A stretch of 64,000 bases of DNA, from assembly GCA_973895155.1 (NCBI GenBank), contig OZ316891.1:28892001-28956000 (forward strand), in the 5' to 3' direction. Positions 32,593 to 44,201 of this stretch are shown in pieces. The translations under genes and the position numbers were made by a program. The notes beneath the pieces were generated by a model. That model worked only from the letters and a program-made list of their open reading frames with translations, was not told the origin of the DNA and made no database searches. Every line of letters starts with the position of its first letter. The stretch's first letter is position 1. This stretch comes from Marsupella aquatica. Its lineage: Eukaryota; Marchantiophyta.

Positions 32593-34169
32593 GTGAAGTA
32601 GAATAACTGATCAAGATTCGAAGTTTCTTCCGCTCAGCACGACATTTGCTTTGTCCTAGCAAGGGCCCTGCTACTTCGGTATGTGCAAGTTTTAAATGTA
32701 TTGTCACCGCAGCAAATTGGGAACACTATACCTGGATCACCAGTTTCCAGCCAAATTTGACAAATCAGAGAAAACAGAACTCCTCACACGGACACGGTCA
32801 CTTGGAAGATAAAAGCACTAGGCTAACGTAAGACTAGTCAAGATTTGGCTACATAAGTTTCTAGGGATTTGGGCTCGAATCTAAATTGAGCGAGTGGAAG
32901 TCCGATCGCCCTCTAAGGACACGGAGTAGGCCATATTCAAATGCTAGTAGCTCGATGACTTTAGAGCTCGGGGAAGCAATCATACCTACTGGGACAGAGA
33001 TAGGTCCAGCTCAATCGCTACTCGTCTTTTGCTGTGTAATAAACCAGTGATGTCTAGAGAATTCGGTGTAAATCGTCCATGTCCAAGTGATCATGCTCGG
33101 AGTTGCTCCCAAGGAATAATCTGGCCAGAGATTCAAAGCCGAAGTCAGTCCTTCGAATTAGAGAAACTACTCTCAAGCTGGTTAGCGGATCATGATGACA
33201 GATACACGAAGGTGGGGAAACAAACTTGAACTACAAACGCACAGGGCGATATTCAAAAACTCTGATAAGCAATCCCAACCACAACACCCGACAGACAATC
33301 CTCATCTATACAAGCAGACAATTTTCGCGACCCACATCAAAAAACAACAGTAACTGAAGAATAGTCAGGTAGATATACAGGCGGTACCACTTTGAAGTGG
33401 GCTTTTCAGGTTAGGGCTAGTCTCGGCATACGAAACCTTTTAAACATAGAAGGAGTTACGACGAGGCAAAGGCCACAATCGTTCCTGCTTGCCAGCAATC
33501 CACCTTGATTCTTGTTGCCTCGCCGAATTAAAGTCGTGTAAACGTTTGTCAATTTCTTAGTTCCTGTCCACTCACGCAAGCTTGAATTGCCGAGTACTAT
33601 AGAAGTGTCATCAGGCTGAAAATGCTGGTAGCCAAGAAACACAAAATCATTGCAGAGGTCCTCCAAAATTTCTCCTTCACAAATAGGAGCTGCTTCAATC
33701 ACGTGACACCACTTGTTCTCGTGACAAAAGATATGCATCGATCTTTTCAGCAATGTGACAACCCATCACTCAATCCTGGGCTACCTGTTACTAAACTCTA
33801 AGCAGTTCTGAAGCTTCAAAGTGGAACAATTGCAAGCCTTTTTGGAAATGTCCTGCAAGCCTCAACTTTTCAACACCTTCGATGGACTTTCCGAAGATGA
33901 TTGCCTACTGATTGTTGGGTACTGTTTTAGTTTCAAGTCGTAAAGAAAGGCTCAGGCACTAGAACTCAGAGTAGTAGCAAATCGAGGGCTATTAGTTGAT
34001 TTCGAAAGCGGAGGACCTTCAACATATCGTTGGATATTGGTGGGTCTATCCCCAAGGTCCGATACACTAATCAACCTCCTTCCCTCCTTCCCTTGACAAT
34101 AGCCTCAATTCACGATTCTTTCTCTCGTCAACCAGTGGGTCTCGAAAAGAGACTTTGAGGCTGGAGGAT
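32593..34169. other. Upstream region of the SANT-like gene
   Basis: It should hold the promoter of the SANT-like gene on the minus strand. A minus frame at 33406-33753 has protein-like composition but begins without ATG and matches no family known to me. It could be a single exon or chance. Nothing else was recognised. Confidence 0.45.
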
Positions 34170-34900
34170 TTCTGTCCTCACCAAAACAGCAAGGTGAGTG
34201 TCAAAACTAAAGTTGAGGGCTCCTCAGGACCAACCCTCTCCTTCCACGCCCGCAATCATCCTACACTCAAGAGTACTCTTAAGGTTCGTTGCCTCCTCCA
34301 CCGTGCCTGCCTCATACATCTACTAGGTCTACAGTGCCTCCGACATAGAGGATTTCCTTCTTACGAAACCAGCAAAACCAGTGCCAAAACTGAAGTTGAA
34401 AGCTCCTCAGGACCAACCTTCTCCTCCACACCCACAATCATCCTACATAGGTCAGCTCCTAAAGTTCGTTGCCTCCTCCTCACGCATCTGCTACCGCCAC
34501 AGTGCCTCGGACCTGGAGGACGTCCTCCTCACCGAACCAACAAGGCTAGAGTCAAAATTGAAGTTGAGGGCTCCTCAGGACCAACCTTCTCCTCCCCCAC
34601 CCCACAATCACCCTACAGTCATGAGTACTCCCAAAGTTCCTTGCCTCCTCCTTAATGTCTGCCTCACGCATCTGCTACCTCCACAGTGCTCCAGACCTGG
34701 AGGATGTCCTCACCAAACCAACAAAGCCAGCGTCAAAACTGGAGTTGAGGGCTCCTCAGGACCAACTTTCTCCTCCCACAATCGTCCTACTCTCATAGTA
34801 TTCCCAAAGTCCCTTGCCTCGTCCGCCACCGAGCATTTCCTCCTCACCAAACCAGCACAGCGATTGTCAACACTAAAGGTGAGGAGGACGGAGGGCTAAA
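34170..34900 (+). repeat. Coding-like tandem repeat, about 170-183 bp units, four copies plus a part
   Basis: The anchor gctcctcaggaccaac recurs just after 34211, 34394, 34562 and 34743, with spacings of 183, 168 and 181 bp. A diverged fifth start lies near 34865. One plus frame stays open across much of the array and reads a repeating VEGSSGPTFS motif. Unit lengths are not all multiples of three, so different frames carry it in different units. It looks like a decayed repeat-protein exon or a satellite that happens to be open. No start, stop or splice context supports a gene. Confidence 0.8.
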
Positions 34901-36892
34901 CTACTCCTCTCATAGCCACAATCATCCTACACTCATCATTGCTGCTGAAGTCGTTTCCTCCTACAGTCCTACACCGTGCCTGCCGCCCTGCCTACACCGT
35001 CCCTGCCTACACCGTCCTGCTGCCTCGACAGCGCCACCTTTGGACTTCCTTGGATTATAAACTCTCCTCTGATGACTGTTGACTATAAGAAGAAGGGAAA
35101 TCTTTGCATCTGGAGAGGTTTCCTGCCCTCAAGTGGAACATTTGCCATTCCATCATTGAGGAGTTTCCAGCCCTCAACCCAACTTGTGGCATTCCATGTT
35201 AGGGGTCTCAAACCCGGGAGTCTCAAAGCGGGCAGGTAAGGAAAAGTTACGGGATAGCACTTGTGCCCATCAAACACCTTATGACCAGACTTTACGTATA
35301 GGGTAAGGACGGCTTGGTCTTGGGTTACTGGTCTGTAACCCTGTGACCAGAAAGTGAGGAAATACTGACCGCCGGCAACCCATAAATTTTTCTGAGCTTT
35401 GTGGGAACAGGTTTCAGACAGTAACCCCAGCCCAAGCTGTCATTATCATACGTAATACCTGTCCAGAAAAAAAAATTACCGGGAACATTTTCTGGGCAGT
35501 GGATTATGGAAATGGTGGCACCTAGTAGAAAAGGTTTAAACACACCGGTAACCTTGCTTCCTGACAGGAATTACGGGCCATTAGGGTGTGTCAAAGTGGG
35601 CAGGTAAGGAATAGTTATGGGATAGTAGTTGTGTCCATCAAACACCTTATGACCAGACTTTACGGGCCATTAGGGTGTGTCAAAGTTCTCCGCTAACCAA
35701 AGTGTTATGGTGTTATTTATTTTTGGACGTATCACCCTTACGAGGTACGCATTTTGGTAGCCCATAGTGATTTGTCCTGGCCGTAACAATGTTTTATGTC
35801 TTGAACCGTAATTGAGTTACAACTATGCTTAGACATGCCCTATTGGTTGGAGGGAGGATATGCATTGACTTGTGCCATAAGGGATGAGTTATGGGAACTC
35901 CCGCTCAGAGTAAGTGTTTTTGGCCTGTCCCTGTCGGAAAAGCCCAAGCCTGTTACATTGACAAGCAATCACCATAGCATTCTAATATAATACACAATGA
36001 TTGGCATATCCTTTCTGTCCCTGAATGACGCAATGTTGTGATGACGCGAATTCAAAGTCTCAAAGCTAAAGTTACGGGTTTCGGTCAGCAGCCGCGGCAC
36101 TTTCTTACGGAAAGCTGAATTTAGCCTCTGAAAATTTTTATGGTCGTTCCTGTAAGTCAATCCTTATGACCAACACATATCTTGTTACGGTTGTGCTGTA
36201 AGACGCCCTATTGAGGAGTTTCCAGCCCTCAACTGAACTTGTGGCATTCAAGCATTGATAGAGAACTTTATGCCTCAACCTCCTCCTTAGAGCATCCCCA
36301 CCGGACACACTAAACAGCCACCCGGTAAGTGTTTAGCACGAACGGTGGTGTAAATGATGATTTATTGATCCCAATGTGCTCCGGTAAAACCAAATGCACC
36401 ATATTTAATTTGGTACTCGAGCGGCGTTGTTGCCAAGTCTGGCCATGTAGGAACTTGGCCTGCTCAAACCAGCCACTTGCATCCAACGGCCTGCAGGGCT
36501 TAGATTCTATGGGTGGCCTTAACCTCACTCTGCACCTTGGGGTCTCGTCAACTGTGACTGCGATGTACACAGTGCACAGTTGGATGGTGTGCCAGGTGGA
36601 GTACAGTTTCGTCTCACACTCGCCACTTGTGTTTTAGTATTTTTTTTACCTCATTTACTTCAAATTAACTAACCACTATGCAACAACAACAACAAAACTT
36701 GGCATGAACCCAGACTTTTGTCAATGGTTCCAACTGATCTTGATCCCCCTAGGGTTGCTTCTCTTGTTTCATGATTTCAGGAGAACCAGCTAATAATAGA
36801 AACTTGTGGTCCACCAGTCCAGACCTTATCACATCTTGTGTGAGTTTGAGATGAATTGGAGAGCTTTGAATCCTCCTGCATTGGTATCACCA
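34901..36892. other. Non-coding with long-spaced direct repeats
   Basis: No gene was found. Direct repeats at 35222-35296 and 35590-35664 and a short pair, gaggagtttccagccctcaa, at 35157 and 36211 suggest an old retroelement or nested duplications. A segment starting agcatccccaccgg near 36292 resembles ends of plant DNA-transposon families, but no partner end was seen. Confidence 0.5.
35222..35664. repeat. Direct repeats of about 75 bp, 368 bp apart
   Basis: The copies 35222-35296 and 35590-35664 share caaacaccttatgaccagac and flanking sequence. The second is followed by a further short repetition of ttagggtgtgtcaaag. Very short terminal repeats of a small element or a local duplication would both explain this. 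Confidence 0.8.
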
Positions 36893-37044
36893 GGAATCTA
36901 CTTAGGCTTTAATTATTTATTGGATCTAGAATCCCCTATATCTCATCTGGTGTCCCTCAGGTATTACCTTGTTCTGGAATCTACTCAGGTTTTAATTTTT
37001 TATTGAATTTAAAATCCCCCGTATCTCATTTGATGTCCCTCAAA
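36893..37044. repeat. 83-bp period tandem duplication
   Basis: A segment starting ggaatctact and ending near tgtccctcag or tgtccctcaa is present twice, at 36893 and 36976, with about ten substitutions. Confidence 0.85.
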
Positions 37045-37202
37045 AGTTGAAATTTATAGGAATAAACTGACTGCTGCCAAAGGCACATCAGCATTTAAAT
37101 TAGCAATTTGGCCAAGTAAACTATTTTTTAACTTGAGTCTTCACAAATGCAGTAAAACACAAAATGAAGTATCAATCAATTGATCATACTTTGTGGGCAA
37201 AC

Positions 37203-37595
37203 GACTACTTCATTTTGTGTTGTTACTGCAATGTGAAAGGGGCTTACGGCTTCACTGTAGACTGTAACCCTAGGATCCATCAAGTGATTGTTAAGTGAGA
37301 CGCATTGGCAAGAAGGAGATTGCCCCAACAGCAGACTTACCGGCAATCAGTCAGAGCATATAACAAGTTACACGCTGGTTACCGTGTTCACGTGGAATGA
37401 GGCATTGGAGGAATCAAGAGAAAGTGGCAAAGATTGAGCAAAAGATTCGACTATACGAAGAAGAAGTTTGTTGTTTTGTTTTATGTTGCAGCTTTACTTA
37501 CTAACTTCCTTCATTGGTGACGGTGGGATTACGCCATGCACGTTGCTGAAGACAGGGAAGGTGGGAGGCATGGAGGATGGGATGGCGACTACTAG
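37203..37595 (+). pseudogene. Harbinger-like transposase remnant with TGA stops only
   Basis: One frame (37203-37595) reads GAYGFTVDCNPRI, like the 'NVQVVCDPD' Asp block, and then GGIKRKWQRLSKRFDYTKKKF and AALLTNFLH, like the C-terminal end of plant DDE transposases. Part of the core is missing in between. Three internal stops at 37296, 37398 and 37518 are all TGA, two of them where the family has Arg (VERGI and LHRRR contexts). That is what C-to-T change at a CpG inside CGA would give. There is no frameshift. It faces an ORF1-like pseudogene on the minus strand. Confidence 0.65.
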
Positions 37596-38635
37596 GTTTG
37601 CCACAATGATTTTTTCTGACCCTTACAATAGTTTGTCTTGTACATGAGCGTTGTGTTAGTCAGTGTAACTATTTGGTTAATTTTGATGCATCTTGGTTAA
37701 TTTTGATGAAGTTTGGAATTGCTCATCGTTTTGGATTGTAGTGATCCATTTTCTGATGTGTTGAGGAATTGTTGTGGATCTTTGATGGACTTTGAAGGGG
37801 CTCTTGTACGTGCTGAATCCTAAGAGCCATCTTAATGGTCAGGCAATGGATGTGCTGAAAATTAGTAAGATCACTCTCCCAAGCATTATTTAAGGAGAAC
37901 ATCTGAGAATTGAGAAGATGACAATAGTCCTGAAAAGCAGGAGGATCAACGACAAGTAGAATCATCACTCTAACCGTCATCATTAATGGACAGCTGAAAG
38001 TCTAGACTGGAGCAATAGGCATTAATTGTAGCAATAGGTACTGTAGTCTGAATCCTGAGACTTAGTACCACGAGGGACCCACCTTTTCTTGCACATAAAT
38101 CCACCCACCAATGGATTCCAATAAATGATGAGCACATTCCCTATGTGTGGACAAAGTCAATTAAGACCATTTCAACCTTACAAATTGCAATTTGTGCTAC
38201 TTGTGCATTTGTTACAAAATTCAGGAGTCCTCTATGATGAGACAAAATAAGAGGCCGACATAAATTACAGAGAATAAATGGCTGGTTGATTTCATCTTCA
38301 ATTTCAGAAACTTTAATCACAAACTATCTCTTGTGCAAGCAAACTTTCTCAATGCACTTAAATGCTCCTAGTATGCATATTCTCAACTCAATCATTTGTT
38401 ATGAACAAGGACACATTGCAGAAAGCTAAAGATTATTTATATTTATTTCCCAAAGTTCCAAATGTCACATATGCTACATAATACTCTGAAGTTCACTAAG
38501 GCTAGAGTCAAACTAACTACTTCACTATCTTTCTCCAAAAGGTAGCTATGTGTAACTTTATGAAATCGCTGGAGTACATGGTCAAAACAGTGTTGTCATC
38601 ATCTATGCTACTCAACATGGAGACGTACTGCTGAT
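37596..38635. other. Spacer inside the second Harbinger-like element
   Basis: This is AT-rich DNA between two convergent transposon remnants. A minus frame at 37723-37983 has no recognised domain. No other feature was seen. Confidence 0.45.
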
Positions 38636-39601
38636 TCAGAACTTTAAGATTTGTTTAAGCCTCTCCTTAAACTGATTTTCATCAAGGAGCCCATGTTCCT
38701 TTGCTTCCTTCAATAGCACAAGTTTGTGTTTAGCCCTCTTGGCATCCATCAACAAACCTTGCCTGCCAGGAGCATCCTGAAAGTTCTTAGCAATTGAATG
38801 TCAAACATCATCTGCTTGTTTGTGAAGCATATCTGCCTTCGTTGGTCTGTGACTATTGGCACTTGAATTCGTGGTAGCCTGTGTGGGTCTAGGTTGTGTC
38901 TGTGATGCCTGGCCTACACCTTGTGATGCTGGAATTGGAGTTCTTGGCCCAGAAAATAGGTTAGCTGGTGCTGATGATACCCTGGTCAATGGTGTAGGAC
39001 CATGAGCACCTGGACCATGAGTAGCACCCATGGAAGGATTGCGATCAGCTGAAGTTGAAACAACATCAATAAATCCTCGCCTGAGCCTAAAAATATTCCT
39101 AGTGGTTGAGCAATCAGTCGCCCTGAACTCAGAGGCAATAATTTCATCTTGCAATACAGGTGTATGGCCGTCATCTGTAATTCATGTATTCAATTCAGCC
39201 AGTTGCTCTCTAAGATGCTTCCTAAGGGTATCTTCCTCAAATCCAACATTGGGAAATAAAGGCAAGAAGTGCTCAAGATAGACCTTTACCCAGACCTTTT
39301 TAGGAATCATTTGTTTGGGCACCCGTTTCATCCCTTGACAAAAAATAGCAAACTCAGTCCTATAAGCTTTGACAAGCTGAATCATCTGAAATTCGTCAAC
39401 AATTGCACGAGAAGTTGGATTTGGTTTTGCCTTCTTTAGTGGCCTCTGTGGAATCTGCTTTTGAGGGCCCACTTGTTGAGGGGCTACCACTACTGCGTCC
39501 TCATATCCGGCCCCATCCATGTCCTCCTCTGACTCAGATCCGTTCTCCTCCTCAGATCCTGACTGGAATTCATCATAATCCAACGAAGGCGGAGCACTCA
39601 T
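38636..39601 (-). pseudogene. Transposon ORF1-like protein with two internal TGA stops
   Basis: The minus-strand frame from ATG at 39601 to TGA at 38636 spans 322 codons without a frameshift, interrupted by TGA at 39184-39182 and once more near 38801. The protein has an acidic N-terminus, a basic KKAKPNPTSRAI tract, a helical middle (FQMIQLVKAYRTEFAIF), a proline/serine-rich linker and a helical, charged end (LLDENQFKERL). Position and convergence with the transposase remnant suggest the ORF1 partner of the same element, though I cannot name the domain. Both internal stops are TGA, consistent with the CGA-to-TGA decay in its neighbour. Confidence 0.6.
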
Positions 39602-42600
39602 TATTTGAATTCTACCTCCACCATGTGAGATCCTGTCTACCCTGCTAGCTGCAAAGTACAACATGTCAAAGCCTAGACTTAGTACTTAGACAAAAGCTAC
39701 AAAGCGGGCTACAAAGTCAAGCGTGGATTCAACCGACATGCCATAGAAAATGAGTACTTAATTAAGTAAACAAAGAGTACCGAGAGTCCAAAGTTTGTGA
39801 GTAGCAAGAGTAGGCCCCAAAGATTCTTGAGCTAACCACTAAAGTGAAGTGAGTGTCTCAGAATAGCCAGAGTAGGCCCAAAGATTTTGCTTATCTTTTG
39901 TCATTCAGTCAAGCTACAATTAGAGATTTTTCTCGATTAATGATTAGCTTTTCCTTTTCCCCAAAAAATCCATTTCAAGACGGCTCCATCTAGCAAGAGT
40001 CTTTTAATTTTATCACGGACACTAAGATAGACACACTCTGCTAGCTAGACAAGTGATTCATGATGGGTCCTACTTTGCGCACCAAGAAAGAGAAGGCTCT
40101 CCTGTGTCTATCAATTGCAATCTCAATATACTGCGGTTGGAATTGTTTCAATAGATACTCAAACTGGACAACCAATACTCAAAGTGAACCTTTCCACAGA
40201 CAGCCAAAAAGGTCAAGAAACGCACCAATGGTAGCCAAATTGAAGGCAAACAATTCAATCACCATTGTCTAGCCATGCAGCGCTTGTAATGAAAACCTGA
40301 ACCAGATTGAAGATATTCTACCTGTGCTTGGATCCATAGCCTTAATCTTGCTCTCGCTCGCTTTTCTTCCCGTCGCTCATCAGCTCCTGATCCCAACTTA
40401 GAAAGGGTTCGGGGCCCGGGAGGAGAAGAGGGGAACAACTGAACGATGCTCTAAACTCATACTCTAACCCGAGTCAACAAACTAAGGTTAAATTCTGTGA
40501 TTTTTTTTTTGAGTAAATTTCAGTCCCCAAAAAAGTTTCAAGCGGCATTGGATTGCGGGAAAATGTTGATGCTTAATTTTGGATTCCGTGCACCAATTTT
40601 TGCTCATTGCGCACGACTGGTCCAGGGTTAGACTAATTTACGGATATGTTTGTTTTTGAATACTTTGAACTTTCACTCTACCCATACAGAAATTTGCCAT
40701 TCAAATTTGCATCCACCAGAGCATTTGCATTGTCCAATCTACCTAATAAAAACACGATTGAAAGCTACTTCCTAGGTTTATAGTCTACAGTGAAGCCTCT
40801 CGATCGTAACCCTAAAAGTGAGGTTGCAGGGATGGGGGCAAAGATGAACAAGAAATAAGGAGGAATCCTTAAGGTTTTTTGGTCTCCTCTCCTATCCCTA
40901 CTCACATTCAAGCATCAAGTAATCAGGCTAGTACGTGACAAGAAAAAACTCAGCATTCTATTCAGTTTTACCACTTACATTGCATTCTTGATGAGAAGCC
41001 TTTGCACACAAGGTTTGTCACAAAATGTTCCCACTTCTCTTCACAAAATGAGCACACTTTTGTTTGTACATGATAAGAACTAACAACAAGTTGTTGTTGC
41101 AGCACAAGCAAAATTATTAACTACAAACCCAACTTTAACTAATTGGCAGTATATAAGACTGTCCAACAACTATATCTTCTCTGTGTACATTTAATCCTCA
41201 CAAATAACAACACTACTACAAACCCAAGTTTAATTTGTAACAAGTCTGCTAGTGCTAGGAGACCACCCAGGTGTCTCAAGCTATGGATCCGAGAATGCTC
41301 TGAAATCATATCTTGATTGTGGGCCCTTGAACTGATGTCCAGCAGAACTAGTGTCTCTGAAGGTCACCTCCCTCGTAGGATGACTTGAGCTTTGGAAGTC
41401 AATCAACCTCCCTCTACTTCCACTTAGATTTGTTAACATGGGGTTTTCCTGCTAGTCACAAGCTCCCTAGTTTGTGTAGCGACTTGCAATGGATCATCGA
41501 CGGGATCATGAGTTCTTGATGGCCATTCAGGCAAAGGTATTTCCCTCATATATAGTTCTGGAGAACTACCACCCTTGGACCAAACATTGGTATGTTATGT
41601 TTTGGCCCCCAACCCAAGGGCTTAGCATGATTTGTAGGACCTGCCCTCTTGTTTGCACATAGGCGCCAAAACATTGATTGCGAGCCGCCTCACAGCCTGC
41701 AAACAGAGTTTGAGCCAAGAGTCATGCCCTCCTAAATGCTCAGGTCTAGTGGTCCAGATGTCCATGTGACCATTACTGAGGCAAGGGCTGGTCCAAACAT
41801 GTGGCGGACTTCAGGTCTAGGCACACTCAGCCTGTGCTCCCGACTCCTTCCAAGTGTGACCAGGAAGAGAAACCCAACGGTCCAGGCGTCGAGTGACTTC
41901 TGAGTACAGGTGTGGAGCCCAAAGTGCCCACAACTTCAATAATCAGGCCCTGATATGAGATCTCAATGTCTATTGTGGATATGCCTTATAGCATTGCAAT
42001 TGGACTGACTCTTGGCTCATTTCAAGGCTATACATCAACTTCTTGAGATTGACTTCTCATGCCTTTGCTTCCTTAACTAGAGAGTACTTGCAAACTAAAT
42101 ACATTTATTCTCACACAAATAGGAGCAATACTACAAACCCATCGATCTTTAGTTGGCAGGATAGAAGATTGTCCAACAATTACATCAAAGCTTTGCACAT
42201 AGCCCAACTCTAGAGCACATCATCATCATCATCATCACGATCATTATCAAGTCCACAATACAATACATTCTTGAAGGCCTAATTAAGTCAAATTTATTCA
42301 AAACCTTTGTTGTAAGTTTAAATGATAGATGTAGTCTCCATTCCACGCTTAACGAATTTTGAACCTTGTAATTGGGGCAAACAAGCGACCAAAAGTAGAA
42401 GACCCATTGGCAGTACCAACATGGCGCCAAATGAGATACGATGACAGAACTCACACTAGCGTCCTTTTGATAAACATAATCAGAGTGAGAAGCACAAAGA
42501 AAAACATCACAACATTGTGAAACCCTTTTGCACAATTTGCGTGAAAGTAACCTAATGACAACCATAGCACAATTAAAACTTGAAATGAACCATTTCAAAC

Positions 42601-42655
42601 CCAAAGACATGAACAAAATGTTGCAACAAAAGTGTCAGAGTGGGCCTAGTTCATA
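39602..42655. other. Long stretch without recognisable genes
   Basis: Only short frames are open. A related pair of segments at about 41120-41180 and 42130-42185, both with actacaaaccca followed by a ttggcag segment and gtccaacaa, are in the same orientation about 1 kb apart. They might be remnants of a terminal repeat. Nothing else was recognised. Confidence 0.45.
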
Positions 42656-42732
42656 ACAAAAGTTTTGTAGTGGCCTATCACATAAACTTAGTTTGTAACA
42701 AAAGTTTTGTAGGGGCCCATCACATAAACTTG
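42656..42732. repeat. 42-bp period tandem duplication
   Basis: Two copies of a segment starting aacaaaagttttgtag and ending cacataaactt lie at 42656 and 42698. A weaker third copy may lie upstream near 42623. Confidence 0.85.
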
Positions 42733-42914
42733 TTATGACAAGGCTCCCATCAAGCATGTACCTCGGCATAATAGGCCATATCGCCCAGAAAATGCGGGCT
42801 GTAGCTCAAGTTCTGAGGGGCTACCTTTGCCCACAATGCTCTCATATCAGGGCATTAATACAACTATAAAGGAGTGTATATGGATGATGAGTACCCTTGC
42901 TCCCACGGCCCACC

Positions 42915-43154
42915 TCGGGGGTCTCACTATATGGATGCCTCCCCATCCCCTGTGGCGTTTTTAGGCCTCGAACCCCCTAAAATGTAAGAAATTTTGGTTA
43001 GAAAGACCCTAATGTTCTAATAAGTCTCAAAATTGAATTTAAAAGACCTTGTTGTTCTTTTGCAAAAATTCTTACGTCTTCCCTTCAAACCAATAAAATG
43101 ACCATATCCTTCCTCGCACATGATGTGCCATTTTTGTGGAAGTGAAACCCCGAG
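42915..43154 (+). mobile_element. Mutator-like MITE, copy 2
   Basis: This 240-bp non-coding element has perfect 9-bp flanking direct repeats cggcccacc at 42906-42914 and 43155-43163. The inverted ends are (c)tcgggggtctcact on the left and the complement of ctcggggtttcactt on the right. It is opposite in orientation to copies 1 and 3 and shares their internal sequence, including the ccccctaaaatgtaag stretch. Confidence 0.9.
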
Positions 43155-43432
43155 CGGCCCACCACTCATGTAGCCAATGAGAAGGGGATGCTCGGGTGAA
43201 TGGAGGCATTGTTCCCTGCTCCCAACCCTTGACTGGGAGTCACCCCAGTTTCAAACAACTGTCAAACCCTCCAGCACGGGCTGATTGGTTGCAACCCATA
43301 CAGTAGAAAACTTTAACAATAGTCTGGGTAAACTTTCTGACAAAAATTGAGGACTGCCAGGGCAAATTGTTGCCCTTGTCCTGGGTGGTCATTCACATAG
43401 TGCCCCTACGACCTTGCTTCTCTTTGTATCAA

Positions 43433-43526
43433 AGTGCCCAAGGGCAAAAAATGCCGAACTGGGCCACATGAGCCCAATGGCAAAGCAACCCAATGATGGG
43501 GAGGAGAAGAGGGGAAAGGGCCCCAA
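43433..43526 (-). repeat. Dispersed repeat family, copy near the LCB1 promoter
   Basis: About 95 bp containing aatggcaaagcaaccc closely matches 58003-58098 in the same orientation. It matches, more weakly and inverted, the tandem units at 44020-44201. The family has no coding content and no boundaries with target duplications that I can see. Confidence 0.75.
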
Positions 43527-43580
43527 GACTCTGGAAGTGCCAGCACTCCTTGAGAGTGCAGCACTCCTCACGCATGGAAC

Positions 43581-43790
43581 CTACCTCTTAAGAATATTTT
43601 TACTCCTCCTAGTTTTAGCAACACTAGAGGAGAACTTTCCTAATTCCTCGTTCCAAACCTGGATTGTGCCTTCTTGTCCATATAAGCACAGAATCACAAA
43701 GCCAAAAATCACTAAGACTAAAAATTCTGGTGAAAGTCTCCAGACCTTCCCAGCAACACCTTCGAAAGCTCCTGCTGCTGCGGCAACCAT
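43581..43790 (-). CDS. Possible small single-pass membrane protein, divergent from LCB1
   Basis: From ATG at 43790 this frame encodes 69 residues: a small polar start (MVAAAAGAFEGVAGK), a hydrophobic segment (about 20-36, FLVLVIFGFVILCLYG), and a charged tail ending KTRRSKNILKR. The same frame is open upstream to an earlier ATG at 43985. The AAG AG|GTAGGT context just before the stop could be a splice donor, so this might be a first exon rather than a whole gene. It lies about 0.9 kb from LCB1, transcribed away from it. I recognise no family. A chance open frame is possible. Confidence 0.35.
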   Translation of the reverse strand: MVAAAAGAFEGVAGKVWRLSPEFLVLVIFGFVILCLYGQEGTIQVWNEELGKFSSSVAKTRRSKNILKR

Positions 43791-44019
43791 CGATACAGCA
43801 GGCACACTAGAGGAAGGTAGTACACGGGAAGGGAGAGACCCAACACCCAACCGTGTTTCTTCAGATCGGGAAGTCGGGATACTACTGTAATGTAAAGCTT
43901 GTCTGTCAGTGCACGAAGAGCGACGAGTGTGAGAGTGTGAGAGTGTGAGAGACTCTTGCTTGCCGGCAGCAAGCCAAACCCGCATTTGACGACCTGGATT
44001 GACTATCGAAAAAAATGTC

Positions 44020-44201
44020 GGTCAATCTGGCAGCTGGGTTCTAATCTGGTTTCTTCTCCTCTTTACTCGCCTATATTGGGTCTACTTCCTTTCGGATCGT
44101 GTCTCAGGTTGGTCAATCTGGCAGCTGGATTCTAATCTGGTTCCTTCTCCTATTTTCTCCCCTTCATTGGGTCCCTGCCTTTCGGATCGTGTCTCCAGGT
44201 T
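44020..44201. repeat. 91-bp tandem duplication upstream of LCB1
   Basis: The copies 44020-44110 and 44111-44201 both begin ggtcaatctggcagctgg and contain tttcggatcgtgtct. The second half of each is an inverted relative of the dispersed repeat at 43433 and 58003. They lie between LCB1 and the divergent small ORF, in the likely shared promoter region. Confidence 0.88.

Noticed and set aside
33406-33753. 115-codon minus frame with protein-like composition
   Set aside because: There is no ATG at its head, no family match and no clear splice acceptor. It was kept only as a note in the intergenic entry.
43414-43890. 158-codon plus frame upstream of LCB1
   Set aside because: It is built largely over a dispersed repeat and the antisense of the small membrane-protein frame, and it has no motif.
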